DNA of 64,000 nucleotides, from assembly GCF_024228675.1 (NCBI RefSeq), contig NZ_CP100461.1, positions 3,655,398 through 3,719,397 on the forward strand. The letters are read 5' to 3'. The notes beneath the pieces are model-generated. The model did no database searches and was not told the DNA's origin. It worked only from the letters and a program-made list of their open reading frames with translations. Below, one piece after another: positions 25,587 through 34,340 of the stretch. How positions within the stretch are numbered: the first letter of the stretch is position 1; every line of letters starts with the position of its first letter. This stretch comes from Salinigranum marinum (GTDB lineage Archaea; Halobacteriota; Halobacteria; Halobacteriales; Haloferacaceae). The position numbers and the translations under genes were made by a program.

Positions 25587-26912
25587 ATGGACCCTCCGGC
25601 CAGTACCGCGAACCGCCTCCTCGTGGCGGCGCTCGTCGTCCTCGTCGTCCCGCTAGCCGTCAGCTCCCTCACCGCGCCGACGATCGGCGCGACCGACACC
25701 GCCGACGGGACGGCGGGTCCACCACGCACGCTCGTCGGCTCACAGGGCGGTGGGACGGGTCTCCACGAGGACGGGAGCGTCTACCTGCTCACCGGCTCGG
25801 AGACCGACTGGCGGGAGGGGTCGGCGGACTCGTACTTCGACGTCACGATGACCGACGACGGCCGCGTCCTCGCGGGCTTCATGCACTCGGGCTACACCGA
25901 CTGCGGCCCCTACGAGTCGCCCTGCACGCACACGGGCTACCGCGTCATTGACCCCGCCGGCGGGGAGCCGGCGGTCGTCGAGGAGTACTCCTTCCCTGTC
26001 AGAACGCGCGGGAACAGCGAGGTCCACGACGTCGAACCCCTGCCGTCGGGGGAGCTCGTCATGACGGACATGGACGCCGAACGGGTCTTCACGATCGACG
26101 GCGACGGCGAGACGACCTGGGAGTGGCGCGCGAGCGACTTCTACGACGCCCCCGACGACCCCACCACGGCCGACTGGCTCCACATAAACGACGTCGACTT
26201 TCTGGGCGAGGACCGCTTTCTCGTCTCCGTCCGCAACGCCAACCAGCTCCTGATCGTCGAGCGCGGTGCGGGCGTCGTCGAGGTGATCAACGAGGACACC
26301 GACGACAGCGACGACGGCGACTGCACGCAGTTCGCCCAACTCGCCGACACGGACGGCGACGGCGACGTGCGCTGTGGCGATCCAGACCTGTTGGACCACC
26401 AGCACAACCCGCAGTGGCTCGGCGAGGGGGCGGTTCTGGTGGCGGACTCCGAGAACAACCGGATCGTCGAACTCCACCGCTCGGACGGCGAGTGGGAGGC
26501 GGCGTGGACGCTCCGGCGGGCAGAGGGCGTCGCCTTCTCGTGGCCGCGCGACGCCGACCGCCTCCCCAACGGGAACACGCTCGTCACCGATTCGGCGAAC
26601 CAGCGGATCGTCGAGGTGAACGAGTCGGGCGAGACCGTCTGGAGCTACCGGACGCCGCTCATCCCCTACGAGGCCGAACGGCTCCCCGACGGCGAGACGG
26701 TCGGTGCGACGCTGTACGGCTCGCCCGGCGACACGTCCGATGCCGGGGAGGTACCGCTCCTCTCGTCCGTCCTCCAGATCGTCCGGACCAGCCTCCCGAT
26801 CCCGTTCTGGGTCTCGGAGCTCCACGTCGGGACGACGCTGCTGGCGATCGTGCTCGGGCTCGCGGGCGGCGGGCTCTCGCTCCGCGAGCGGATCCGGCGT
26901 CGCACCGAATGA
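25587..26912 (+). CDS. Arylsulfotransferase-like beta-propeller protein with signal and C-terminal anchor
   Basis: The 441-residue protein has a signal-anchor (residues 10-35), a propeller body and a C-terminal membrane helix (about 408-430) with a basic end. The body resembles the arylsulfotransferase (ASST) family: DWLHINDVDFLGEDRFLVSVRNANQLLIV near residue 200, LDHQHNPQWLGEGAVLVADSENNRIVEL near 270 and PRDADRLPNGNTLVTDSANQRIVEV near 315 (NHL-like repeats). ASST members move sulfate between phenols, but many are of unknown activity. A DGDGDV segment might bind calcium. It probably faces outside. Divergent from the 24498 gene. Confidence 0.78.
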   Translation: MDPPASTANRLLVAALVVLVVPLAVSSLTAPTIGATDTADGTAGPPRTLVGSQGGGTGLHEDGSVYLLTGSETDWREGSADSYFDVTMTDDGRVLAGFMHSGYTDCGPYESPCTHTGYRVIDPAGGEPAVVEEYSFPVRTRGNSEVHDVEPLPSGELVMTDMDAERVFTIDGDGETTWEWRASDFYDAPDDPTTADWLHINDVDFLGEDRFLVSVRNANQLLIVERGAGVVEVINEDTDDSDDGDCTQFAQLADTDGDGDVRCGDPDLLDHQHNPQWLGEGAVLVADSENNRIVELHRSDGEWEAAWTLRRAEGVAFSWPRDADRLPNGNTLVTDSANQRIVEVNESGETVWSYRTPLIPYEAERLPDGETVGATLYGSPGDTSDAGEVPLLSSVLQIVRTSLPIPFWVSELHVGTTLLAIVLGLAGGGLSLRERIRRRTE

Positions 26913-26969
26913 GGCGGACCCGTGGAGGGACAGCCATTTCACCGCCGCCGCCTCGGTGTCGAGACGAAG

Positions 26970-27539
26970 ATGGATCCGGACCACTCCGAGGGAGCCGACG
27001 ATCTCGCGTGGCAACTGCTGGGATCGGCGATCGACTACTCCTGCCCGGGCTTCGACGTCCGACGCGACGACGTCCGCCTGCCCGACGGCACCGACGCCGA
27101 CTACCACTACGTCGACGAACCGCCCGCGGTCGTCGTCCTCCCGTTCACCCCGGAGGGCGACGTCGTCGTCATCGAGGAGTGGCGACAGGCGGTCGGGCGC
27201 GTGAGTCGGGGGCTCCCCGCCGGCACCACGGAGGAGACCGACGACGACCTGGCGACGGCGGCACGCCGCGAACTCGCCGAGGAGACGGGGTACGAGGCCC
27301 GAGAGATCGAACCACTGCTCAGCGCCGAACCGATCAACGGCGTCGCCAACGTCGTCCATCACTACTTCGTCGCCCGCGACTGTACCCCGACGGGCGAGCA
27401 GGACCTCGATTTCAACGAGAGCATCCGCGTGTCGACGACCGCCTACGACGACCTCCTCCGGACGGCGCTCGACGGCGAGATCCGCGACGGCCGGACGCTC
27501 CTCGGCGTCTTCGCGTACGAACTCCGCGGCGACGACTGA
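26970..27539 (+). CDS. NUDIX hydrolase (ADP-ribose pyrophosphatase type)
   Basis: The 189-residue protein has an intact Nudix box, GLPAGTTEETDDDLATAARRELAEETGYEA near residue 85, with the REx2EE catalytic core (RELAEETG). The region before it, VVVLPFTPEGDVVVIEEWRQAVG, is typical of ADP-sugar pyrophosphatases. The ATG at 26970 is used instead of a GTG 48 bases upstream because it begins just before the first helix. It lies 57 bases downstream of the propeller gene on the same strand. Substrate unproven. Confidence 0.85.
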   Translation: MDPDHSEGADDLAWQLLGSAIDYSCPGFDVRRDDVRLPDGTDADYHYVDEPPAVVVLPFTPEGDVVVIEEWRQAVGRVSRGLPAGTTEETDDDLATAARRELAEETGYEAREIEPLLSAEPINGVANVVHHYFVARDCTPTGEQDLDFNESIRVSTTAYDDLLRTALDGEIRDGRTLLGVFAYELRGDD

Positions 27540-27545
27540 GCCGAC

Positions 27546-29768
27546 TCAGCGACGCCGTCGCACCACGAGGCAGCTCCCGCCGACCGCGACGAGGACGGGG
27601 AGCACGCCGAACCCGGGCGTCGTCGCCGGCGTCGTCCCCGTCCGGGTGTGTGTCTCCGTCGGAGTCGCCTTCGGGGGCGAACCCGTCGGGGTCACCCCCG
27701 GCGTCGGGACGCTTCCGGCTGCCCCGTCGCCCGGACCGCCGCCGGGCGTCGCCGGTGTCGCCGGCTCGGTCCCCGTCTCGCGGGTCGCCGTGACCGGCGT
27801 CTCCGTCCGTGGCTCCGGCGTGGGCATCTCGGTCTCGTTCGCCGGGGTCGTCGTCACCGTCGGCGTGCCGACCTCCGGCACGTCGGTCGTGTCGGTCCCT
27901 TTCTTCGGCGTCACCACCGGGCTGTCCGGCTGCTGGGGGTTCAACACCAGCCAGAGGTTCTCGCTGACGCGGAGCAGGCGTCGGCCGTTCTCCTCCCGGA
28001 CGACGCGGCCGTCCTCGTCGGCCTCGTCGGCCTCGTCGCCGTCTCGGTCCTCGTCGTCGTCGCTCGCTCCGACCTCGCCACCCGGGGCGGTGTCGTTCGT
28101 CGGGGCGGTCGCTTCGGCCGCCCGCGTCGCGTCGCCGCCGACCGGAACCGACGCCGTCCCGCCGTCGACCCGCGCGAACGTCAGCCGCGCGTGCTTGGCC
28201 CCGGTCGACGCCGGGGCGAACCTGACCTCGACGGTGTGTGATGATCCCGGCGGGAGCACCAACGCCTCCGTCTTCGCGGCCGTCCGGTTCGTCTTCGTCG
28301 TCGAGCCGTCGTCCGTGACGGCGAAGGCGCTCGCGTTCGCGCCCTCGACCGTGACGTTCGTCGCCGCGAGCGGCGCGGTGCCTGCGTTGCGGACGCTCAC
28401 CTGGTCCGTCGTCGCGTTGCCGACCGTCGTCTCCATCGTCTGCTCCAACCGGGGGCTCACGAGATGCGGTTCGGCCGCGCCGAGGACCGCGACGGTCGAC
28501 GGTTCGGCGTCCGGCGTGAGCGTCGCCCGGACGCGGCCGTCGGCCGTCCTCGTCGTCGGGAGCGCCGTCCAGTTCCCGTCGTACCGCCAGACGGCGACCG
28601 TCGAGGCGGGCGTCCCCGGCGGCGCGCGCGCGGGCAACGAGACGCGCAGCCGGGGCTCCTCGCCCGTCGCGTGGACCTCGAGCACGGGACCGGCGCGCGT
28701 CCGTTCGGTCGGGAGTCGCGGCACGCCGTCGGCCTCGGTGACCGCGACGTTCCGGGCGGTGAAGCCGACCCGGGTGCGACCGTGGAGGCTGACGTTCGAC
28801 GCCTCGGCGCGCGTCCCCCCGTCGAAGACGAACGTTCCGTGGCTCCCGGCCGTGACGTTCCGGAGCGAGACCGTGCCGACGCCGTGGAACGCCCCCGCGG
28901 TCGCCGCGACGAGTCGCGTGTCCGCGACCGTGACGGCCGAGACGTTCCGGGCGACGACCCCCCGGTGGATGACGCCGATCTCGCTGTCTTCGACTCGCGC
29001 CGCGTCCGCGTCCGCCACCGCGACGCCGGTCCCCCACCGCGTGAGCGCGAGGTCGCGGACGACGAGCGCGTCGACGGACTCGTTCGTGGCGTTCACGCCC
29101 GCCCCCATGGAGGTCCAGGGGCCCGTGATCCGCCGGTCCGAGCCGTCGACCGTGACAGTCGCCCCGCGGACGTTGAGCGCCGGTGCGCCGAGGCTCGTCC
29201 GGTTCCGACGGAGCGAGACCGTTCCGCTCCCGCGGATCACGCCGTCGGTCGGGACGGCCGCCCCCGCCTTCGGATCGGGCGCCGGTGTGGGCGTGACCGA
29301 CCCGGCTGGCGTCGGTGTCGCCGTCTCCGGCGGCGAGGTCGCCGTGCCCGACGGTGGCGTCCCCGTCGTCGCCGTGGGAGTGGCCGTCGAAGTGGCGACC
29401 GCCGTCGGCGTTGGTGTGGGCACGGGGGTGGACGACGGCGTCGGGTCTGTCGTCCGGGTCGAGTTCGGCGTGTCCGATCCGTTCGGGTCGGGCACTGGCG
29501 TCCGTTCCGCCGTTCCAGTCTGTTCAGTGGTTGTCGCAGTCGCGGTCGGAGTGGTCGTCGACGGTGTGGAAATCGGAGTCGCTGCCGTGGTCGATGGTCC
29601 GGCCGTGGCTGTCGCGGTCCGCTCGGTCGCCGTCGACGGTGTGGCCACGGTCGAGGTTGAGCCGTCGCCGGCACCGTCGGCCCCGACGCTCACGGCGGCG
29701 ACTCCGACGACGACGTCGAGAACGAACAGGCACGCCACGACGGTCGACCGAACCGGCGTCCCGCTCAT
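27546..29768 (-). CDS. PGF-CTERM surface protein with right-handed beta-helix-like region
   Basis: A 740-residue secreted protein. After a signal peptide (TVVACLFVLDVVVGVAAVS) comes a 150-residue Thr/Pro/Ser mucin-like stretch, then a beta-helix-like region (VRGATVTVDG, VVRDLALTRWGTGVAVADADAARVEDSEIGV, residues about 180-340) resembling NosD/pectate-lyase-type repeats. A VRNAGTAPLAATNVTVEGANASAFAV unit resembles the ASH/choice-of-anchor type. A second mucin-like stretch leads to TPGFGVLPVLVAVGG followed by VVRRRR: a PGF-CTERM tail, the substrate signal of the archaeosortase ArtA. Glycosylation of Thr is likely. The ATG at 29768 is taken; one 27 bases earlier also exists. An antisense frame of similar length is a GC-skew shadow. 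Confidence 0.8.
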   Translation of the reverse strand: MSGTPVRSTVVACLFVLDVVVGVAAVSVGADGAGDGSTSTVATPSTATERTATATAGPSTTAATPISTPSTTTPTATATTTEQTGTAERTPVPDPNGSDTPNSTRTTDPTPSSTPVPTPTPTAVATSTATPTATTGTPPSGTATSPPETATPTPAGSVTPTPAPDPKAGAAVPTDGVIRGSGTVSLRRNRTSLGAPALNVRGATVTVDGSDRRITGPWTSMGAGVNATNESVDALVVRDLALTRWGTGVAVADADAARVEDSEIGVIHRGVVARNVSAVTVADTRLVAATAGAFHGVGTVSLRNVTAGSHGTFVFDGGTRAEASNVSLHGRTRVGFTARNVAVTEADGVPRLPTERTRAGPVLEVHATGEEPRLRVSLPARAPPGTPASTVAVWRYDGNWTALPTTRTADGRVRATLTPDAEPSTVAVLGAAEPHLVSPRLEQTMETTVGNATTDQVSVRNAGTAPLAATNVTVEGANASAFAVTDDGSTTKTNRTAAKTEALVLPPGSSHTVEVRFAPASTGAKHARLTFARVDGGTASVPVGGDATRAAEATAPTNDTAPGGEVGASDDDEDRDGDEADEADEDGRVVREENGRRLLRVSENLWLVLNPQQPDSPVVTPKKGTDTTDVPEVGTPTVTTTPANETEMPTPEPRTETPVTATRETGTEPATPATPGGGPGDGAAGSVPTPGVTPTGSPPKATPTETHTRTGTTPATTPGFGVLPVLVAVGGSCLVVRRRR

Positions 29769-30061
29769 TCTCGCACGACGGTTCGGGTCGTCCACGGGAT
29801 TCGACCGCCGACGCTCGCGGCCCGCCGTCGGGCGTCGCGGCCGGGGTGGAGGCCGCGGTGGTGTCGGTCGCGAGTGTGGGAGACACGGGCGGAGGAGGTG
29901 GGGATGGTACAGGGCGAGCGGGCGTCGGACTGTTCCGAACGTGACATACTACTGTAACTCTCGTTTCCGTTGTCCGGCGTCGGCGTAATTATGCTTTCGC
30001 ACTCCGGCCGTTCGGGAGCTGCGACCGTTTCCGTTTTGTCGGCGGGGGCCGGACTGGGGGT

Positions 30062-30814
30062 ATGTCCGCGTCCCTCGACGGAACGTCGTCCCCGTTGCGC
30101 TCTCTCGCCGCTGCCCTGATCGTCGCCGTTCTGGGTATCGCCGTCGGGTACGCGCTGGTCCTCGGTTCGCTGATGGCGGTCCGTGCCGGCGGCGTCCGGA
30201 TCACACCGCTCGGGTTCGTCGTCGCCTCGCTCGTCCTCTTGCAGGGGGTCGCCTTCGGCGGCGTCGCGCTCGGCTATCTCCGGTACCGCGGCCTCACGAC
30301 GGCGTATCTCGGCGTTCGTCTCCCCTCGTTGCAGGACGCGGGCACGGTCGTCGTCGGCTACGTCGTCGCCATCGCCATCGCCATCTCCAGTGCGGTGTTC
30401 GTCTCGCTCGCGGGGATCCAAGCCGGCTCGAACCAGGCCGCCGAACTCGGCGCGGCGAACCCCGAAGTGCTTCTCCTCTTGATCCCCGCGTCGTTCCTGC
30501 TCATCGGCCCCGGCGAGGAACTGCTGTTCCGCGGCGTGGTCCAGAACCGCCTGCGCGAGACGTTCGACGCCGTGCCGGCCGTCGCCCTCGCCAGCGCCGT
30601 CTTCGCCAGCATCCACTTCGTCGCGCTGTCGGGCGGGACGGGGGCGCGACTCGTCTCCATCGTCATCCTCTTCTTCCCGAGCCTGGTGTTCGGCGCGGTG
30701 TACGAGTTCACGGAGAACCTCGTCGTGCCGGCGCTGGTCCACGGCGCGTACAACGCGACGCTGTTCACCCTGCTGTACGTCGCTATCCGGTTCGGGGAGA
30801 TGCAGCCGATGTAG
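30062..30814 (+). CDS. CPBP family intramembrane metalloprotease
   Basis: The 250-residue membrane protein belongs to the CPBP (Rce1-like/CaaX) family. The metal motif GPGEELLFRGVVQNRLRE is near residue 150 (EExxxR), followed by ASIHFVAL (His ligand) and VPALVHGAYNATL near the end (second His and Asn). About seven hydrophobic helices. In bacteria such enzymes process peptides or prenylated proteins; here no partner is evident. ATG at 30062. Confidence 0.85.
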   Translation: MSASLDGTSSPLRSLAAALIVAVLGIAVGYALVLGSLMAVRAGGVRITPLGFVVASLVLLQGVAFGGVALGYLRYRGLTTAYLGVRLPSLQDAGTVVVGYVVAIAIAISSAVFVSLAGIQAGSNQAAELGAANPEVLLLLIPASFLLIGPGEELLFRGVVQNRLRETFDAVPAVALASAVFASIHFVALSGGTGARLVSIVILFFPSLVFGAVYEFTENLVVPALVHGAYNATLFTLLYVAIRFGEMQPM

Positions 30815-30985
30815 GACGAGACGTGGCCACGGGCGCGTGTGACGCCGCGCCACCGCATCTGCCCGCGGTCGGCGCGCGGGAACGAGACGAGTGTCCTCTC
30901 TCGTATCCGCACACGTCGGATCTCGACACGTCGTCACGTGGCTAAACACAACCCTTACACCCGCAACCGGTCGACTCCAGAGCAG

Positions 30986-32458
30986 ATGCGCGAGCACTTC
31001 GAACTCCGGCACGCCGACGCCGCCGGCCGGATCGGCGAACTGACGGTTCCTCGGGCCGGCGTCACGGTCGAGACACCGGCGCTCATGCCGGTGATCAACC
31101 CCAACATCGAGACGATCCCGCCCGCGCGGTTAGAACAGGCGTTCGGCGCGCAGGTGCTCATCACCAACTCCTACATCATCCGCTCGACGGACGACCTCCG
31201 CGAGCGCGCCCTCGACGAGGGGCTGCACTCGCTGTTGGACTTCTCGGGGGCGATCGTCACCGACTCGGGCTCGTTCCAACTCGCGGAGTACGGCGAGATC
31301 GACGTCACGACCACGGAGATCGTCGAGTTCCAGCGCGACATCGGTTCCGACGTGGGGACGCCCGTCGACATCCCGACGCCGCCGGACGTCTCCCGCGAGC
31401 AGGCCGAACGCGACCTCGCAACGACCGAAAAAGCCCTCGCCGACGCCGAAGCGGTCGACACCGGCGAGATGCTCCTCAACGCGCCCATCCAGGGGTCGAC
31501 CTACCCCGACCTCCGCGAGCGCGCGGCTCGGGCGGCCGCCGACACCGACCTCGACGTCTTTCCGGTCGGGGCGGTCGTCCCGCTCATGAACTCGTACCGG
31601 TACGCCGAGATGATCGACGTCGTCGCCGCCGCCAAGCGCGGGCTCGGGCCGGCCGCCCCGGTCCACCTCTTCGGCGCGGGCCACCCGATGATGTTCGCGC
31701 TCGCGGCCGCCGCGGGCTGTGATCTGTTCGACTCGGCGGCGTACGCGCTGTACGCCCGTGACGACCGCTATCTCACCGTCAGGGGCACCGAACACCTCGC
31801 CGACCTCGACTACCTCCCCTGTGAGTGCCCGGTGTGTGCGAGCCACACCCCCGAGGAGTTGCGCGGGTTCGACGACGCCGAGCGCGAACGGCTCCTGGCC
31901 GAGCACAACCTCCACGTCTCCTACGGCGAACTCCGCCGGGTGAAACAGGCCATCAGGCGCGGCACGCTCCTCGAACTGGTCGAGGCGCGCGCCCGCGGCC
32001 ACCCCGCGATGGTCGACGGCTACCGCGCGCTCTTAGACCACGCCGCCGACCTCGAACGCGCCGACCCCGTCTCGAAGGACGCGTTCTTCTACCTCTCCGC
32101 GGAGAGCGCCCGGCGACCCGAAGTCCACCGACACCACGACCGGCTCGACCGGCTGTCGGTCTCCGGGGACGTCCTCCTCACCGAGGGCAAGGGCGGCTCG
32201 GCCGCGTACGACCACGTCTGGCGGGTCGTCCCACCGTTCGGCCCCCACCCCAGGGAGCTGTCGGACTCGTACCCGCTCACTGCCGAGGCGCCCGATCGCG
32301 TCGACCGTCCGGCCCAGGAGATGGCCGCCCGCGGCGTCGCACGGCTCGTCGAGGCCAACCCCGACGCGACCGTGACGCTCGCCCACGACGACTGGGACCC
32401 CGCGGCGCTCGCGCTCGTCCCCGACGCCGTGACACTCCGGAACCGCGTCGTCGATTGA
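30986..32458 (+). CDS. tgtA: tRNA-guanine(15) transglycosylase, archaeosine pathway (TgtA)
   Basis: TgtA swaps guanine-15 in tRNA for preQ0, the first committed step of archaeosine. The 490-residue enzyme shows [21 protein letters not shown] (catalytic Asp near residue 91), the base-pocket [12 protein letters not shown] near 165 and [12 protein letters not shown], and the zinc site CECPVC near 278. It is shorter than the 580-residue euryarchaeal enzymes with a fused PUA domain: in haloarchaea that part is separate (ArcS/TgtA2), not seen here. The ATG at 30986 begins the known [11 protein letters not shown] head. RaSEA for the last step is at 5872-6942. Confidence 0.94.
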   Translation: MREHFELRHADAAGRIGELTVPRAGVTVETPALMPVINPNIETIPPARLEQAFGAQVLITNSYIIRSTDDLRERALDEGLHSLLDFSGAIVTDSGSFQLAEYGEIDVTTTEIVEFQRDIGSDVGTPVDIPTPPDVSREQAERDLATTEKALADAEAVDTGEMLLNAPIQGSTYPDLRERAARAAADTDLDVFPVGAVVPLMNSYRYAEMIDVVAAAKRGLGPAAPVHLFGAGHPMMFALAAAAGCDLFDSAAYALYARDDRYLTVRGTEHLADLDYLPCECPVCASHTPEELRGFDDAERERLLAEHNLHVSYGELRRVKQAIRRGTLLELVEARARGHPAMVDGYRALLDHAADLERADPVSKDAFFYLSAESARRPEVHRHHDRLDRLSVSGDVLLTEGKGGSAAYDHVWRVVPPFGPHPRELSDSYPLTAEAPDRVDRPAQEMAARGVARLVEANPDATVTLAHDDWDPAALALVPDAVTLRNRVVD

Positions 32459-32562
32459 GCCGTCTGCCACTGCGTCGTTGGCGGCTGAGCCGTCCGCCAC
32501 TGCGTCGTCGGCCGAATCGCCCCCTACCGCATCGCCGACTCCCCGGCGTCCGCACCCGCGGC

Positions 32563-33003
32563 TCAGGCGTCGCCCATCCGCCCCGAGTAGTCCCAGCTGT
32601 GGACGCGGACGGGGGCGATCCGGATCCGCACCTCGTCGCGGGCGGAGTCGAGCAAGCGCTCGGCGAGCGGGGAGTCGGTCCCGCCCAGATACCTCTCGAG
32701 CAGTCGCCGGAGGAGCGTCTTCTCCTCGTCGGGCTCGATCGTCGCGCGTCCGCGCCCGCGCACACCTCTGTACGGGGGGTCGTTCGTCGACACCTCGAAC
32801 GCCACCTCGTCGTCGGCCTGGAGGTAGCGGACGACGTCGGCGTCCGTCCCGGTCGCACACCACAGCGCGTCGTCCTCCCAGAGATACCACAGCGAGAGCA
32901 TCCAGAGGTGTTCGTCCGGGGTCCGACACGACAGCCGAACCGGGACAGTCGTCGTCAGGAAGTCGTCCACTGCGGGCCGGTCCCAGGCCCCGGTGAGCTT
33001 CAT
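32563..33003 (-). CDS. Pyridoxamine 5'-phosphate oxidase-like protein
   Basis: The 146-residue protein has the split-barrel PPOX fold: TTTVPVRLSCRTPDEHLWMLSLWYLWEDDALWCATGTDADVVRYLQADDEVAFEV, with the loop RGVRGRGRATIEPDEE. Family members bind FMN, F420 or heme; this one may use F420 or none. The ATG at 33003 (MKLTGAWDRP) is chosen; the longer frame looks non-coding. It is divergent from the 33097 gene. Confidence 0.8.
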   Translation of the reverse strand: MKLTGAWDRPAVDDFLTTTVPVRLSCRTPDEHLWMLSLWYLWEDDALWCATGTDADVVRYLQADDEVAFEVSTNDPPYRGVRGRGRATIEPDEEKTLLRRLLERYLGGTDSPLAERLLDSARDEVRIRIAPVRVHSWDYSGRMGDA

Positions 33004-33096
33004 ACTCGGGAGTCGGACGCGAGCGCGAAAAAACGCCGGGCCCGTCCGGACGGCGGACGACCCCACAGCTTTGGGTCCGCGGGACGTTCTTTCCCC

Positions 33097-33291
33097 ATGG
33101 CCCACACCACCGACAGAGCCGACGCGCTCGCGACGGCGTTCGAGCGCGTCGCCGCCGACCTCCGCGACGGGACCGCGACGCTCTACGGCTACGACGTTCG
33201 CACGGAGCCACGACCGCGCGAACGCGGCGGCGTCTCGTACGCCGACGGCTGGCTCTCGTTCGAGTTCGAGCGCCGGATCGAGACGGAGTAA
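33097..33291 (+). CDS. 64-residue hypothetical protein
   Basis: A short ORF from ATG 33097 encodes MAHTTDRADALATAFERVAADLRDGTATLYGYDVRTE and ends EFERRIETE. The composition is acidic and the N-terminal half looks helical, as in real haloarchaeal small proteins; the long upstream in-frame extension is a shadow of tgtA. No family recognised. It lies 41 bases upstream of the SDR gene, so the two may be co-transcribed. Confidence 0.55.
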   Translation: MAHTTDRADALATAFERVAADLRDGTATLYGYDVRTEPRPRERGGVSYADGWLSFEFERRIETE

Positions 33292-33332
33292 GCGGTCGAC
33301 GGCTTTCTGTCGCGCGGCTTCCTAGTCGGGGT

Positions 33333-34301
33333 ATGCCACGGAGCCAGGGATGGACGGCCGTCGAGATGCCCGACATCGACGGGCAGACGGTGATCGTGAC
33401 GGGCGCGAACAGCGGGCTGGGCTACGAGGCGACGCGGGCGTTCGCCCGTGTCGGTGCGCGCGTGATCCTGGCCTGTCGAAGCGTCGACCGGGGGGAGGCG
33501 GCCGCCGCCGAGATCGAACGCGAGGTCGCCGGTGCCGACCTCTCGGTGCGCGAGCTCGACCTCGCCTCGCTGTCGTCCGTCCGGGCGTTCGCCGATGGCT
33601 TCGACGGCGACCTCCACGCGCTCTGCAACAACGCGGGCGTGATGGCGCTCCCGCGGTCGGAGACCACTGAGGGCTTCGAGACGCAGTTCGGCGTCAACCA
33701 CCTCGGCCACTTCGCGCTCACGGGCCTGCTTTTCGACCGTCTCCGCGAGACCGCCGCGACCGCCGGCGACGTCCGGGTCGTCACCCACGCCAGCGGCCTG
33801 CACGAGCGCGGCGAGATCGACTTCGACGACCTACAGGGCGAACGCGACTACGACCGCTGGGAGGCGTACGCCCAGAGCAAACTGGCGAACGTGCTGTTCG
33901 CGTACGAACTCGACCGACGGCTCGGGGACTCAGGGATCGACGACGTGACCAGCGTCGCCTGTCACCCGGGGTACGCGGCGACGAACCTCCAGCGCCGGGG
34001 CCCCGAGGCCGAGGGCTCGCGGCTCAAGGCCGCGCTGATGACGGTCGCGAACGCGGTGTTCGCCCAGTCGGCGGCGAGAGGTGCGCTCCCGCTGTTGTAC
34101 GCCGCGACCGCCCCCGACGTCGACGGCGGCGACTACGTCGGGCCGGGCGGGCTGTTGAACATGCGCGGCACTCCCGAAAAACAGCGGTCGAGCGAGCGGT
34201 CGTACGATCGACGGACCGCCGCGCGGCTCTGGGATGTCTCCGAAAACCTGACCGGCGTCACGTACGGCTTCACCGAAAAGGCAACCGGTGAGACGCCGTA
34301 G
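33333..34301 (+). CDS. Short-chain dehydrogenase/reductase (retinol dehydrogenase-like)
   Basis: The 322-residue protein is a classical SDR: TGANSGLGYEATRAFAR near residue 23 (TGxxxGxG cofactor loop), CNNAGVMALP near 96, the YxxxK of the catalytic site in WEAYAQSKLANVLFAY near 178-182 with the preceding Ser in THASGLHERG, and CHPGYAATNL. The Arg in ILACRS suggests NADP. Similar haloarchaeal proteins are annotated as oxidoreductases or retinol/WW-domain-oxidoreductase-like. Substrate unknown. ATG at 33333. Confidence 0.88.
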   Translation: MPRSQGWTAVEMPDIDGQTVIVTGANSGLGYEATRAFARVGARVILACRSVDRGEAAAAEIEREVAGADLSVRELDLASLSSVRAFADGFDGDLHALCNNAGVMALPRSETTEGFETQFGVNHLGHFALTGLLFDRLRETAATAGDVRVVTHASGLHERGEIDFDDLQGERDYDRWEAYAQSKLANVLFAYELDRRLGDSGIDDVTSVACHPGYAATNLQRRGPEAEGSRLKAALMTVANAVFAQSAARGALPLLYAATAPDVDGGDYVGPGGLLNMRGTPEKQRSSERSYDRRTAARLWDVSENLTGVTYGFTEKATGETP

Positions 34302-34340
34302 GACCCTCTGTGTCAACTCGCCGAACTCGGGGAGGGTCGC

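Noticed and set aside
27646-29988. A 780-residue plus-strand frame rich in Ser, Val and Gly
   Set aside because: It mirrors the PGF-CTERM surface gene. Only the minus strand has a signal peptide and sorting tail.
31825-33291. A 488-residue plus-strand frame
   Set aside because: Most of it is an arginine/proline-rich shadow of tgtA. Only its last 64 codons (33097-33291) have coding-like composition and are annotated separately.
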